Shown here: positions 27,391 through 36,401 of the stretch, piece after piece
How positions within the stretch are numbered: position 1 is the stretch's first letter
Layout of the letters: every line of letters begins with the position of its first letter
Program-made: the position numbers and the translations under genes
NCBI RefSeq assembly: GCF_003234175.2
Contig: NZ_CP126257.1
Coordinates: 1,922,001 to 1,986,000 of the forward strand
DNA from: Curtobacterium sp. MCSS17_007
Lineage (GTDB): Bacteria; Actinomycetota; Actinomycetes; Actinomycetales; Microbacteriaceae
Length of the DNA stretch: 64,000 nucleotides
Reading direction: 5' to 3'
The notes under the pieces: model-generated
What the model was told of the DNA's origin: nothing
Database searches by the model: none
What the model saw: the letters and a program-made list of their open reading frames with translations, nothing else

Positions 27391-30104
27391 CCGACCGCGA
27401 CCCGAAGGGGACCCCGCCGATGGGCTCCGACCGTCCCACGCCCGCCACGCCCGCCCGAGGCCAGGGACCGAGCGTCCCGCCGGTGCCGCCGCCCCCGCCG
27501 CCGGTGACCCGCGTCCGTGCCCCGGGTGCGGTGCCCGCGGGCGACGAGACCGGTCCGCGGTACGAACCGCGGGTCTCCGCTCCCCACGAGGACCTGCCCG
27601 GAGCCACCCCGGCACCGGAGGAGCGACCCGACCGCGGCGTCCCGGAGTCGGCGACGCTCGCCGGAGCGGACCGTCCCGAGGACCCGACCGTCGTGCCCAC
27701 GGGCGACGCTCCGGCGGACACTCCCGACGACGCGACGGTCGCCCCCTCGGACGGCGCCGACGCTCCGGCGTCCGAGAGTGGCCCCGCGGTCACCCCGACC
27801 GCCGCCGACATCGCAGCGGCTCCGACGGGCGACACGACCACCGGGACGGGCGTCACGCATGCCACCACCCCGGACTCGAGCTCGACTGCCACCGCGACGC
27901 CGACCGCGACGAGTGCACCGTCCCCGGACGGGCCCCGTCCGGCCCCGGTCGAGGACTGGCTCCGCCAGCAGGTCGCCGAGGGCCGGTGGTCGCAGCCGCA
28001 CGACGTCCTCGGTCCGCACCCCGTCGACGGCGGCACCAGCGTCCGCGTGGTCCGGCACCTCGCGACCGCCGTACGCGTCGTCCGCCCCGACGGCGACGAC
28101 GTCGAACTCACGCACGAGGGCGACGGCATGTGGGCTGGCGCCACCGCGGGTACGCTCGGACGCTACCGGGTCGAGGCCGACTACGACCTCGACGACTCCA
28201 CCGACGCCGACGACGCGACGTGGACGACCGACGACGCGTACCGGTTCCCACCGACCATCGGCGAGCTCGACCTGCATCTGTTCGGCGAGGGGCGCGACGA
28301 GCAGCTGTGGCAGCACCTCGGCGCCCACGTCCGGACGGTCGACGGCGTCGACGGCGTGGCGTTCACCGTCTGGGCACCCCGCGCCACGGCCGTCCGGGTC
28401 ATCGGTGACTTCGAGGGCTGGGAGGGCCGGACCACCGCGATGCGGCGGCTCAACGACCTCGGTGTCTGGGAGCTCTTCTGGCCGGGTGCGCTCGTCGGCC
28501 AGCGCTACAAGTTCCAGATCCTCACCGACTCCGGGTGGGTGGAGCGCGCCGACCCGTTCGCCCGTCGCACGGAGGTCCCGCCGGCGACCGCGTCCGTCAT
28601 CACCGCGTCGGACTACACGTGGTCCGACGGCGACGACGCCTGGATGGAGCAGCGCGCGCAGACGACGACCCACGACCGTCCGATGAGCGTCTACGAGGTG
28701 CACCTCGGCTCCTGGCGCCCGGGGTTGTCCTACCGCGAGGCAGCCGACCAGCTCATCGGCCACGTGCAGCACCTCGGGTTCACGCACGTCGAGTTCCTCC
28801 CGCTCGCCGAACACCCCTTCGGCGGGTCCTGGGGCTACCAGGTCACCGGCTACTACTCGCCGACCGCGCGCTTCGGCACCCCGGACGACCTGCGGTACCT
28901 GATCGACCGTCTGCACTCGGCGGGCATCGGCGTGATCATGGACTGGGTCCCCGGCCACTTCCCGAAGGACGAGTGGGCGCTGGCGAAGTTCGACGGCTAC
29001 GCGCTGTTCGAGCACCCGGACCCGCGACGCGGCGAGCAGCTCGACTGGGGCACCTACGTGTTCGACTTCGGGCACCCCCAGGTGCGGAACTTCCTGGTCG
29101 CGAACGCGCTCTACTGGCTCGAGGAGTTCCACATCGACGGCCTCCGCGTCGACGCCGTTGCATCGATGCTGTACCTCGACTACTCCCGCACCGAGTGGCT
29201 GCCGAACATCCACGGCGGCCGTGAGAACCTCGAGGCGATCTCGTTCCTGCAGGAGACGAACGCCACCGCGTACAAGCGCTACCCCGGCATCGTCATGATC
29301 GCCGAGGAGAGCACCTCGTGGCCGGGTGTCACGCAGCCGACGAGCGCCGGCGGGCTCGGGTTCGGGCAGAAGTGGAACATGGGCTGGATGCACGACTCGC
29401 TGCAGTACGTCGAGCGGGACCCGGCACACCGCGCCTACCACCACGACGAGATCACCTTCTCGCTGGTCTACGCCTTCAGCGAGCAGTTCACCCTGCCGAT
29501 CAGCCACGACGAGGTCGTGCACGGCAAGGGATCGCTGTACGGCAAGATGCCCGGCGACGAGTGGCAGAAGCTCGCGAACCTGCGCGCCTACCTGGCGTTC
29601 ATGTGGGCGCACCCGGGCAAGCAGCTGCTCTTCATGGGCCAGGAGTTCGCCCAGCCGTCCGAGTGGTCCGAAGCCCGCGGGCTCGACTGGTGGCTGCTGG
29701 ACGACCCCGGGCACCTCGGTGTCCAGGACCTCGTCGCCGAGCTCAACCGGGTGTACAAGGACACGCCCGCCCTGTGGGCCCGTGACGCTTCCCCCGAGGG
29801 CTTCGAGTGGATCGAAGGCGGCGACGCACCGCACTCCACCCTCGGGTTCCTCCGCAAGGACGGCGACGACCGGATCGCGGTCTTCGTGAACTTCTCCGGG
29901 GTCCCGGTCGAGCGGCGCTTCGGGCTGCCGTCCGCGGGGACGTGGCACGAGGTCCTCAACACCGATGCCGCCGAGTACGGCGGATCCGGGGTCGGGAACC
30001 TCGGATCCGTCACCGCTGAGGAGACGCCGTGGGCCGGTCGGCCCGCCTCGGCACACCTCGTGGTGCCGCCGCTCGGCGCGGTCTGGCTCCGCCTGGCGGA
30101 CTGA
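27387..30104 (+). CDS. glgB: 1,4-alpha-glucan branching enzyme with long disordered N-terminus
   Basis: The enzyme introduces alpha-1,6 branches. After about 185 residues of Pro/Thr/Ala-rich low-complexity sequence come an N1 domain, a CBM48 module ([18 protein letters not shown]) and the catalytic barrel, with nucleophile in [12 protein letters not shown], acid in [11 protein letters not shown] and [14 protein letters not shown]. At 905 residues it is about 170 longer than typical GlgB, the excess being the disordered head. It overlaps glgE by ATGA and ends before a 48-bp palindromic terminator. The head is an oddity that may be a tether or may be dispensable. Confidence 0.96.
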   Translation: MTDRDPKGTPPMGSDRPTPATPARGQGPSVPPVPPPPPPVTRVRAPGAVPAGDETGPRYEPRVSAPHEDLPGATPAPEERPDRGVPESATLAGADRPEDPTVVPTGDAPADTPDDATVAPSDGADAPASESGPAVTPTAADIAAAPTGDTTTGTGVTHATTPDSSSTATATPTATSAPSPDGPRPAPVEDWLRQQVAEGRWSQPHDVLGPHPVDGGTSVRVVRHLATAVRVVRPDGDDVELTHEGDGMWAGATAGTLGRYRVEADYDLDDSTDADDATWTTDDAYRFPPTIGELDLHLFGEGRDEQLWQHLGAHVRTVDGVDGVAFTVWAPRATAVRVIGDFEGWEGRTTAMRRLNDLGVWELFWPGALVGQRYKFQILTDSGWVERADPFARRTEVPPATASVITASDYTWSDGDDAWMEQRAQTTTHDRPMSVYEVHLGSWRPGLSYREAADQLIGHVQHLGFTHVEFLPLAEHPFGGSWGYQVTGYYSPTARFGTPDDLRYLIDRLHSAGIGVIMDWVPGHFPKDEWALAKFDGYALFEHPDPRRGEQLDWGTYVFDFGHPQVRNFLVANALYWLEEFHIDGLRVDAVASMLYLDYSRTEWLPNIHGGRENLEAISFLQETNATAYKRYPGIVMIAEESTSWPGVTQPTSAGGLGFGQKWNMGWMHDSLQYVERDPAHRAYHHDEITFSLVYAFSEQFTLPISHDEVVHGKGSLYGKMPGDEWQKLANLRAYLAFMWAHPGKQLLFMGQEFAQPSEWSEARGLDWWLLDDPGHLGVQDLVAELNRVYKDTPALWARDASPEGFEWIEGGDAPHSTLGFLRKDGDDRIAVFVNFSGVPVERRFGLPSAGTWHEVLNTDAAEYGGSGVGNLGSVTAEETPWAGRPASAHLVVPPLGAVWLRLAD

Positions 30105-30115
30105 GCGGACCACAC

Positions 30116-30163
30116 GACGGACGGGAGGCCCGGTGCCAGCTGGCACCGGGCCTCCCGTCCGTC
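30116..30163. terminator. 48-bp perfect palindrome after glgB (GGGAGGC class)
   Basis: The arms 30116-30139 and 30140-30163 are perfectly complementary over 24 bp. The core is nearly identical to the palindrome at 12453-12488. Confidence 0.85.
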
Positions 30164-30270
30164 CCCCGTCCCTGCTCACGAGCAGGTGTGGTCGGCGGTG
30201 TCGCTCGGCGACCCGCCCCGACCGCCGCGAGACGGTCGGCCGTCACCGGGACACCGTCACTCCCGGACGC

Positions 30271-30384
30271 GTCTCGACGACCCACCGGCGTCTCGACGGC
30301 CCGCCGGGGTCTCGACGGCCCGCCGGGGTCTCAGCGGAACGCCGGGGTCTCGGCGGAACGCCGGGGTCCTGCCGAGAGGCGGGC
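30271..30384. repeat. Six tandem copies of a 19-bp minisatellite
   Basis: Six consecutive 19-bp units of the type GTCTCGACGGCCCGCCGGG fill the gap between glgB and the thioredoxin gene. Units two and three are identical, four and five differ slightly, and one and six are degenerate. No gene is evident in the whole 30164-30449 gap. Confidence 0.85.
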
Positions 30385-30405
30385 GCCGCGCTGACATCCT
30401 ACGAA

Positions 30406-30441
30406 CGACGAGACGCCCCCGTCTCCGGGGGCGTCTCGTCG
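30406..30441 (-). terminator. 16-bp stem terminator after the thioredoxin-TPR gene
   Basis: Arms 30406-30421 and 30426-30441 are perfectly complementary with a four-base loop. The hairpin lies just past the stop at 30450, and there is only a weak T run on the minus strand. Confidence 0.8.
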
Positions 30442-30449
30442 GCCGTGCG

Positions 30450-31460
30450 TCAGTAGAGGGCGCTCGCCAACCGGCGGCGGGCCGCGACCACGCGCGGGTC
30501 GTCGACACCGATCAGCTCGAAGTACTCGACGAGCCGCACGCGCAGCGCCTCGCGCTCGGCGCCGAACACCGTCGGCACCAGGTCGAGCAGACGACCGAAG
30601 GCGTCCTCCACGTGGCCGCCGCTGACGTCGAGATCGGCCACGGCCATCTGCGCCTCGACGTCCTGCGGTGCCGCAGCGGCCGCGCTGCGCAGCTCGTCCG
30701 CAGTCCGCCCGCTGAGCCGGTCGAGCAGCGACACCTGTGCCAGGCCCGCGACGGCCATCTGGTCGTTCGGGTCCTGCGCGATCGCGGTCTTGTACTCCTG
30801 CACGGCCGCGGCGTAGTCCCCGCGCTCGATCGCGTCGTACGCGGCCTGGTGGTGCGGCGGCAGCGGCTCCGGCTCGGCCTCGGCCTGCGGCTCCGGGGCG
30901 CCGGCACCGTCGACCGTGACGCGTCCGGACACGCCGTTCTGCTCGGCAGCGGCGAGGACCTGTTCGAACACGTCACGCACCTGCGCCTCGGGCAGCGCGC
31001 CGACGAAGAGCCCCAGCGGGCGGCCGCCGATGACGGCTGCGACGGTCGGGATCGACTGTGCCTGGAACGCCTGCACCAGCTGCGGGTTGGTGTCGGCGTC
31101 CACCTTGGCGAGCAGGACCCGGCCGTCGTACTCGGCGGTGAGCTGCTCGAGCACCGGTGAGAGCTGCTTGCAGGGGCCGCACCACTCCGCCCAGATGTCC
31201 ACGATCACCGGGACCACCGAGGACAGCTGGAGGACGTCCTGGAAGGTCTGGTCGGTGACGTCGAGGACGAGCGACGGGACCGTCAGGTCACCGCCGGGCG
31301 CACCGGCGTCGACGGGACCGGTCGCACTCGTGGCACCGGCGGGGGCGGTTCCCGCTGCCGGGCCGGTCACGGGCTGCTGCGGCCGCTGCGCGCGGTCGAC
31401 GAGCGACGACAGGTCGACGGCTCCGCGGAGACCGGACGGGGTCGGGGGGACGTTGGTCAT
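30450..31460 (-). CDS. Thioredoxin-domain protein with C-terminal TPR (YbbN/CnoX-like co-chaperone)
   Basis: The 336-residue protein has a proline/alanine-rich head and then a thioredoxin domain (about 65-170) with an intact WCGPC redox centre. A C-terminal region of TPR-like helices (about 195-330) follows. This matches the YbbN/CnoX architecture, proteins that protect and hand over unfolded or oxidised clients. The intact CGPC suggests a genuine redox-active member, as the Escherichia coli protein lacks it. Its ATG overlaps the stop of the upstream membrane-protein gene, so the two are coupled. Confidence 0.9.
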   Translation of the reverse strand: MTNVPPTPSGLRGAVDLSSLVDRAQRPQQPVTGPAAGTAPAGATSATGPVDAGAPGGDLTVPSLVLDVTDQTFQDVLQLSSVVPVIVDIWAEWCGPCKQLSPVLEQLTAEYDGRVLLAKVDADTNPQLVQAFQAQSIPTVAAVIGGRPLGLFVGALPEAQVRDVFEQVLAAAEQNGVSGRVTVDGAGAPEPQAEAEPEPLPPHHQAAYDAIERGDYAAAVQEYKTAIAQDPNDQMAVAGLAQVSLLDRLSGRTADELRSAAAAAPQDVEAQMAVADLDVSGGHVEDAFGRLLDLVPTVFGAEREALRVRLVEYFELIGVDDPRVVAARRRLASALY

Positions 31461-33196
31461 TGCACCTCACTCGCTGCGGTCAGGCCCTGCGTGAACCCGA
31501 GCAGGACCACCTTCTCATCACTGCCGACCGGCGGCACGGAGAACAGCAGCTGCACGCTGTACGTGGCGCTGATCCCCTTGGTGCTCGAGTCGACGCCGGA
31601 GAGCGCCTTGACGGCCCCCTCGGTGTTGACCTCGGCCCCGGCGGCGGTCGGTGTGACCTTCTCGATCTCGTCGAGGTCGGCGGACACGAGTGCCCCCGCT
31701 CCGTCGGTCGCGATCGCGATCGCGCTGTCGTCGGGCACCTCGGACGAGTACTCGATCTTCGCGGTGTCGGGGAGCGACTCCGCCTTCTTGTCCTTGTACG
31801 CCTTGCCGATGGTGGAGCGCAGGCCGTCGCCCTCGGACGCGAACAACGACGCGGAGGACGACTCGCTGTCCTTCGCCAGCACGTCGCCGTAGGCCGCGGC
31901 GATGTCGTCGGGTGCGATGCGCAGGAGCTTCGTGTCGCCGGCGAGCCGGGCGGCCCCGAGCGACGTCGGCGCGAGGCTCGGGATCTCCGCGGCGGCCTCG
32001 AGCGAGACGTCGTAGGCGACCTTGTAGGCGTCGCGCGCGCTGTCCTGCACGAGGGTCAGGGCCTGGGGGGCGGTCTTCGCGTTGCAGTCCTCGGCCACGA
32101 CGGTGAACACCGTACGGGGCCAGGTGTCCGTCTGCTGCGGCAGCGCGACGCACACCTGCGCCGCGGAGATCGCCGGCGGGGCGGTGACGTCGGAGTCCTT
32201 CGCACGGATGGCGTAGTTGGCCTTGCGGAGCTCGAGGGCGGCGCCGGTGAAACGCGACTCGAGGAGCGACGCGTCGCGGTCCGCGTCCGCCTTCGACGCG
32301 ACGGACGCGACCCGCTCGACGATGCGACGGATCTGCTGCTTCGTGGCAGCGGTCGGCGTGGACGACTCGGCGGCACCGGTGGCCGACGCGGTCGGCGTGG
32401 GGGTCGCACCGGAGCCACCGCCCTGCGGCCAGTAGTCCGAGGAGCAGCCCGCGAGCCCGAGCGCGCCGACGAGCACGATCGGGACGGCGACCAGGGACCG
32501 GCGGCCCCGGCGACCGCGCACGGGCACCTGTGCACCGGCGGCAGCGGCACGGCGTGATGCGCGCACCCGAGGCGGCCGGGTCCCGCCGCTCCGGCGACGC
32601 GGGCCGCGTCCGCGACGCTGGTGCAGGAACGCCCAGACGAGGAGCGCCACCCCGCCGGCGAGGAACAGTCCACCGGCCACGAGCAGCGGCCCGACGGACG
32701 GTGTCGCGGTGTCGCGGGGCCAGGTGACGGAGACGTCGGTCGGTGCCGGACGCTCGCCGTCGGCGAGCACCACGACCGAGACGTCGGCGGGGAGCCGGAC
32801 GGTGAACTGCCCGGCGCCGTCCCACTCCTGGTACCAGAGGTCGCTGCCCGACGGGTCCGGGACCGAGTCCTCGGTGCCCGTGGTCCTGCCGACCAGGCGG
32901 TCCTGCTCGGCGTCGAAGCGGAGGGTGGTGTGCTTCGCGTCCCCGATCCAGGCCTCGACGTCGCTCGTCTTGCCGTAGGCGGCGAAGACCGTGCCCGACC
33001 CGGACACGTTGATGCGCTGGTAGCCGGGGTTCGCGTTGAGCGTGGCCCCCGGGATGACGGTCACGGGCGCGGAAGCCTTGCTCGACGACTGGGCGACCAG
33101 CGAAGCGGGCGGCGCGAACACGGTGCGCTGCCCGACCGCGAGCCCGACGAGCAGCAGACCGATGACGAAACTGACGATCGCCAGGACGAATCGCAC
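31457..33196 (-). CDS. Multi-span membrane protein with internal lipobox
   Basis: The 579-residue frame has a membrane helix at 3-21 and an extracytoplasmic beta-rich domain (about 30-160). A second helix (168-191), a very basic cytoplasmic stretch (195-234), and a third hydrophobic segment ending in LGLAG-Cys251, a perfect lipobox, follow. A Ser/Thr/Pro linker and a large exported domain (about 290-579) complete it. The chosen GTG at 33196 follows GGGAGA by six bases. Internal GTG codons at about 224-226 could start a separate lipoprotein in the same frame. Function unknown; it is coupled to the thioredoxin-TPR gene. Confidence 0.75.
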   Translation of the reverse strand: MRFVLAIVSFVIGLLLVGLAVGQRTVFAPPASLVAQSSSKASAPVTVIPGATLNANPGYQRINVSGSGTVFAAYGKTSDVEAWIGDAKHTTLRFDAEQDRLVGRTTGTEDSVPDPSGSDLWYQEWDGAGQFTVRLPADVSVVVLADGERPAPTDVSVTWPRDTATPSVGPLLVAGGLFLAGGVALLVWAFLHQRRGRGPRRRSGGTRPPRVRASRRAAAAGAQVPVRGRRGRRSLVAVPIVLVGALGLAGCSSDYWPQGGGSGATPTPTASATGAAESSTPTAATKQQIRRIVERVASVASKADADRDASLLESRFTGAALELRKANYAIRAKDSDVTAPPAISAAQVCVALPQQTDTWPRTVFTVVAEDCNAKTAPQALTLVQDSARDAYKVAYDVSLEAAAEIPSLAPTSLGAARLAGDTKLLRIAPDDIAAAYGDVLAKDSESSSASLFASEGDGLRSTIGKAYKDKKAESLPDTAKIEYSSEVPDDSAIAIATDGAGALVSADLDEIEKVTPTAAGAEVNTEGAVKALSGVDSSTKGISATYSVQLLFSVPPVGSDEKVVLLGFTQGLTAASEVQ

Positions 33197-33327
33197 GGAT
33201 CTTCTCCCTACCGCGCCGGGGGTGGGGGGATCGGCGCGCGAATCAGCGCTCCAGGATAGCGACGCACCCTGGACATCGCATCCCCCACCGCTGTCCGCGG
33301 TCACAGTCCCGGCGGACCGGCCGCCAC

Positions 33328-33333
33328 TAGACT
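33328..33333 (+). promoter_or_regulatory. -10 hexamer TAGACT upstream of the coiled-coil gene
   Basis: TAGACT lies 48 bases before the GTG at 33382. In contrast to the leaderless genes, this gene has a ribosome site (AGGAG at 33371-33375). Confidence 0.4.
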
Positions 33334-33381
33334 CGTCCGCGGGCCAGACGCTGGCCCTCCGCCGACCCCCAGGAGCAACAC

Positions 33382-35223
33382 GTGGCGAACGACGAGGCCG
33401 AGTTCGGGACCGAGCTGCGCGGGTACCGCCGCGACGAGGTGGACCGCTCGGTGAACGAGCTGCGCCGCGAGCTCATCAAGTCGAACACCGACCGCGCCGA
33501 GGCCGCGAAGGAGATCCGTCTGCTCCAGGCCCGGGTCGCCGACCTGCAGAGCGAGCTCGACGAGGCCGGCACCCCCACCTACAGCGGGCTCGGCACCCGG
33601 CTCGAGTCCACGCTGCGCGTCGCTGAGGAGCAGTCGACCCGCCTCATCAGCCAGGCCGACATCGACGCCCAGCGCCTGCGCGCATCGAGCCGCAACGAAG
33701 CGGAGCGACTCCTGCGCGAGGCCCGGCAGGAGGCCTCCGAGACGCTCGAGGACGCCCGCTCCCGCGCCACCGACGAGCTGACCCGCGCCCGCGCCGAGTC
33801 CGCCGACACGATCGAGCGCGCCCGCGCCGAGGCAGGCCTGCTCACCCAGGACGCCCGCAACGAGGCCGCCGCCGTCCGTGGCGCAGCGGTCACCGAGGCG
33901 GCAGAGGTCCGCTCGGTCGCCATCCGTGAGACCAACGCGCTGCGCGCCCGTGTCGAGCGCGAGGTCGCCGAGCTCCGCGAGGACGCGCAGCGCGCCGCCG
34001 AGGACGCCCGCCGAGCAGCGGCCGACCTCGACCGCGAGACCGAGCACCGCCGTAGCGTGTTCGAGGCCGACCATGCTCGGCGCACCGAGGACCTCGACCG
34101 CGAGGAGACGACGCGCCGCGAAGCGCTCGAGCGCGAGGTCACCGAGGGCCGCGCGACCTGGCAGCGCGAACGCGACGAGCAGCAGCGCGAGCACGCCCTC
34201 GCGATGGAGACGGAGCGGGCCGAGCTCGAGGCCGAGGTGGACCGACGCCGTGCGGCGCTCGAGGCCGAGATCAGCGACCGCCGGCGGGAACTGGACGCCG
34301 AACTCGGCGCCGCTCGGGCACGCTGGGAGCGCGAGGCTGCCGAGGCGCGAACCGCGCTCGACCAGGAGCTCCAGGCCGCACGTGCACAGCTCCGCGTCGA
34401 CCAGGAGCAGACCCGGGCAGAGAACGAACGGCTGGTCCAGGAGACCCAGGCGCGCATCGAGCAGGAGCTCGAGGACCACCGCGCGCGCATCGAGCGGGAA
34501 CGCGCCGAGGCCGACGCGGCCGCCGAGCGCGCGGCTCGGGAGCACGCCGAGGAGCTCGCCGCCCGTCGCGAGCGGGAGCACGCCGAGGTCGACACCGAGA
34601 TCGCCGACCGTCGCGCCGCGGAGCTGACGGCGCTCGAGGCCGAGCGCACGGCGCTCCGCCAGGAGATCGACACCATGCGCGCGGGGCTCGACAAGGAGCG
34701 CGACGAGGTCCGTGCGGAGATCACCCGCGAGCGGGACGAGGCCCGGGCATCGCTCGAGTCGGAGCTCGCTGCGCGCCGTGACGACGCGGAGCAGGAGTAC
34801 CTGCAGAAGCACCACGAGACGGTGACCGAGACGCAGAAGTACCTGGACGAGGCGAACCTGCAGCTCGCCGAGGCGACCCGTCGGGCGACCGAGGCCCGCG
34901 AACGCGCCGAGCGCCTGCAGCAGGAGGCCGACGACCTGGAGCGGACCAGCACTGCTGCGGCACAGGAGCGTGCCCGCACCATCGTCACCGATGCGCAGGA
35001 GCGGGTGCACCGCATGATCGCGGAGGCCGAGGAGCGCACCGCTGCCATCGAAGCGGACTCGGAGGACCGGCTCGCGGCGATCCGGAACGAGCGGGACGCC
35101 GTCGCCGGCTACCTCGAGAACCTGCGGGGCGTGCTCATGCACGCCACCGGTCTGCTGGACGGCACGCCCGCCCAGGCCGAGGCCGGCGCTCCCGCGGACG
35201 ACGAGGACAGCGCCACGCGCTGA
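33382..35223 (+). CDS. Long coiled-coil protein, DivIVA-like N-terminus
   Basis: The 613-residue protein begins with a short segment (FGTELRGYRRDEVDRSVNEL) that resembles the DivIVA lipid-binding head. It is otherwise almost entirely one heptad-rich Glu/Arg/Ala coiled coil, with sub-repeats such as AREHAEELAARRE. Such proteins in actinobacteria act as polar or cytoskeletal scaffolds (DivIVA, Scy, FilP). Which role applies cannot be told. Start GTG 33382 is six bases after AGGAG. A strong bidirectional terminator follows. Confidence 0.85.
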   Translation: MANDEAEFGTELRGYRRDEVDRSVNELRRELIKSNTDRAEAAKEIRLLQARVADLQSELDEAGTPTYSGLGTRLESTLRVAEEQSTRLISQADIDAQRLRASSRNEAERLLREARQEASETLEDARSRATDELTRARAESADTIERARAEAGLLTQDARNEAAAVRGAAVTEAAEVRSVAIRETNALRARVEREVAELREDAQRAAEDARRAAADLDRETEHRRSVFEADHARRTEDLDREETTRREALEREVTEGRATWQRERDEQQREHALAMETERAELEAEVDRRRAALEAEISDRRRELDAELGAARARWEREAAEARTALDQELQAARAQLRVDQEQTRAENERLVQETQARIEQELEDHRARIERERAEADAAAERAAREHAEELAARREREHAEVDTEIADRRAAELTALEAERTALRQEIDTMRAGLDKERDEVRAEITRERDEARASLESELAARRDDAEQEYLQKHHETVTETQKYLDEANLQLAEATRRATEARERAERLQQEADDLERTSTAAAQERARTIVTDAQERVHRMIAEAEERTAAIEADSEDRLAAIRNERDAVAGYLENLRGVLMHATGLLDGTPAQAEAGAPADDEDSATR

Positions 35224-35242
35224 CCTCCCCAGCAGCGGGACG

Positions 35243-35287
35243 GTGAGCCGACCGGGAGGCGCGACACGCGCCTCCCGGTCCGCTCAC
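35243..35287. terminator. Bidirectional hairpin between convergent genes (GGGAGGC class)
   Basis: A 21-bp stem with one mismatch spans 35243-35287. Its inner part is a perfect 13-bp stem (35251-35263/35267-35279) around an ACA loop with the core ACCGGGAGGCGCG. Confidence 0.85.
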
Positions 35288-35356
35288 GTGTCGCGGCACG
35301 TGGTCGGGCAGCAGGGTCACGGGATTGCCCGAGCGTCGTACCCGGACCCGGGACGA

Positions 35357-36085
35357 TCAGTCGTCGACGTGCGTCGGCAGCGGCGCGCTGCCCGGGACCA
35401 CCAGGTCGGCGACCGTGTCGAGGACCGTGCGGACGTACCGCTCCCCCACCCAGAGGTGCTTCGCGCCCTCGACCGGCACGACCTGCACGTTCGGCGCCAC
35501 GGCGAAGCGCTGTGCGGCCTCGTCGGGCCGGAGGAAGTCGTCGTGCTCGGGGACGAGTGCCACGACGGGCACGGGCACCCCGGACCATCGGCGCAGCTCG
35601 TCCTCCGAGGTCCGGTGCAGTGGCGGGGACAGCAGCACGACGCCCGCGACCGTACCGGCGGCGACGTGCTCGAGGGCGTGCTTGAGGACCACCTCGGTGC
35701 CGAACGACCAGCCGAGCAGCCACGGTGTCGGCAGCCCCCGGTCGACCGTCTCATGCACGGCGGCCCGGAGGTCGAACCCCTCGGAGACCCCGTCGCCGAA
35801 GACCCCCTCCGAGGTGCCGCGGGGCGACGTCACCGACCGGAAGTTGAAGCGGAGGACCGCGATGTCGGCGAGGGCGGGCAGTCGCGCAGCGGCCTTCTTC
35901 AGCACGTGCGAATCCATGAACCCCTGCGCCGTGGGCAGCGGGTGGAGCGTGACCAGGGTGCCGCGGGCAGGACGGCCGAGCGGCTCGGCGAGCTCGCCGA
36001 CGAGCGTCAGGTGGTCGTCGGTCACGAGTTCGATCTCGGTCCGGCGGGCGGGGAGTTCCGTGTTCGATCGGATCTCGGTGCTCAT
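35357..36085 (-). CDS. Alpha/beta hydrolase (dienelactone-hydrolase-like)
   Basis: The 242-residue protein has the alpha/beta-hydrolase fold. The nucleophile elbow is GWSFG (serine at about 125), an acid is in PEHDDF and the catalytic His in GAKHLW near the C-terminus. The early VTLHPLPT and RFNFRSV segments match the COG2945-like/KANL3-type hydrolases of actinobacteria, whose substrates are unknown. Its start overlaps the stop of the zinc-ribbon gene upstream (ATGA). Confidence 0.85.
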   Translation of the reverse strand: MSTEIRSNTELPARRTEIELVTDDHLTLVGELAEPLGRPARGTLVTLHPLPTAQGFMDSHVLKKAAARLPALADIAVLRFNFRSVTSPRGTSEGVFGDGVSEGFDLRAAVHETVDRGLPTPWLLGWSFGTEVVLKHALEHVAAGTVAGVVLLSPPLHRTSEDELRRWSGVPVPVVALVPEHDDFLRPDEAAQRFAVAPNVQVVPVEGAKHLWVGERYVRTVLDTVADLVVPGSAPLPTHVDD

Positions 36086-36387
36086 GCGATGCTCCAGCAG
36101 TGCTCGTGCCAGTGACGACGCGACGCCAGGTCGGCCTCGTCGCCGAGGACCCCGTCGGCGCGCCAGACCACCACGTGCGCAGTGCCGGGCATCACGGTCC
36201 CGCCGCAACCCGGGCAGACGTACTCCTTCTGCGCCGACGCGGCGGACACCGGCTGCACGGTGAAGGAACGGCCCCGACGGATCTCGGTCCGCTTCCACGA
36301 GCTCATGAGCCGGTCGAGACCCGTCTCGTCCTCGGACGACTCCGGTCCGCGACCGCGGGGTCGCCGCGGTCGGTTGCTGCGCGGCAC
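36082..36387 (-). CDS. Small zinc-ribbon protein
   Basis: The 101-residue protein has a basic head (VPRSNRPRRPRGR), the motif CPGC at about 58-61 and a closing HWHEHCW. Together these could bind one zinc. Homologues in actinobacteria are commonly labelled 'ATP/GTP-binding protein' without a visible P-loop, and I see none. I chose the GTG at 36387 because the basic head looks conserved; an ATG at 36306 is the alternative. It is coupled to the hydrolase gene downstream. Function unknown. Confidence 0.75.
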   Translation of the reverse strand: MPRSNRPRRPRGRGPESSEDETGLDRLMSSWKRTEIRRGRSFTVQPVSAASAQKEYVCPGCGGTVMPGTAHVVVWRADGVLGDEADLASRRHWHEHCWSIA

Positions 36388-36401
36388 CCCGGTGCTGCCG
36401 A

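Noticed and set aside
21778..27615. Very long open frame antisense to glgX and glgE, continuous with the cysteine desulfurase frame
   Set aside because: It is a by-product of the high GC content. Only the last 387 codons (the desulfurase) have recognisable protein sequence and a ribosome site; the rest mirrors glgX and glgE.
27324..30179. Long antisense frame across glgB
   Set aside because: It is a shadow of glgB with no domain, ribosome site or independent support.
30271..30384. CRISPR array
   Set aside because: Units are contiguous 19-bp tandem copies without spacers, and no cas genes are nearby.
33197..33304. Upstream extension of the multi-span membrane protein
   Set aside because: The extra 36 residues are polar and lack a ribosome site, whereas GTG 33196 has GGGAGA and begins a membrane helix.
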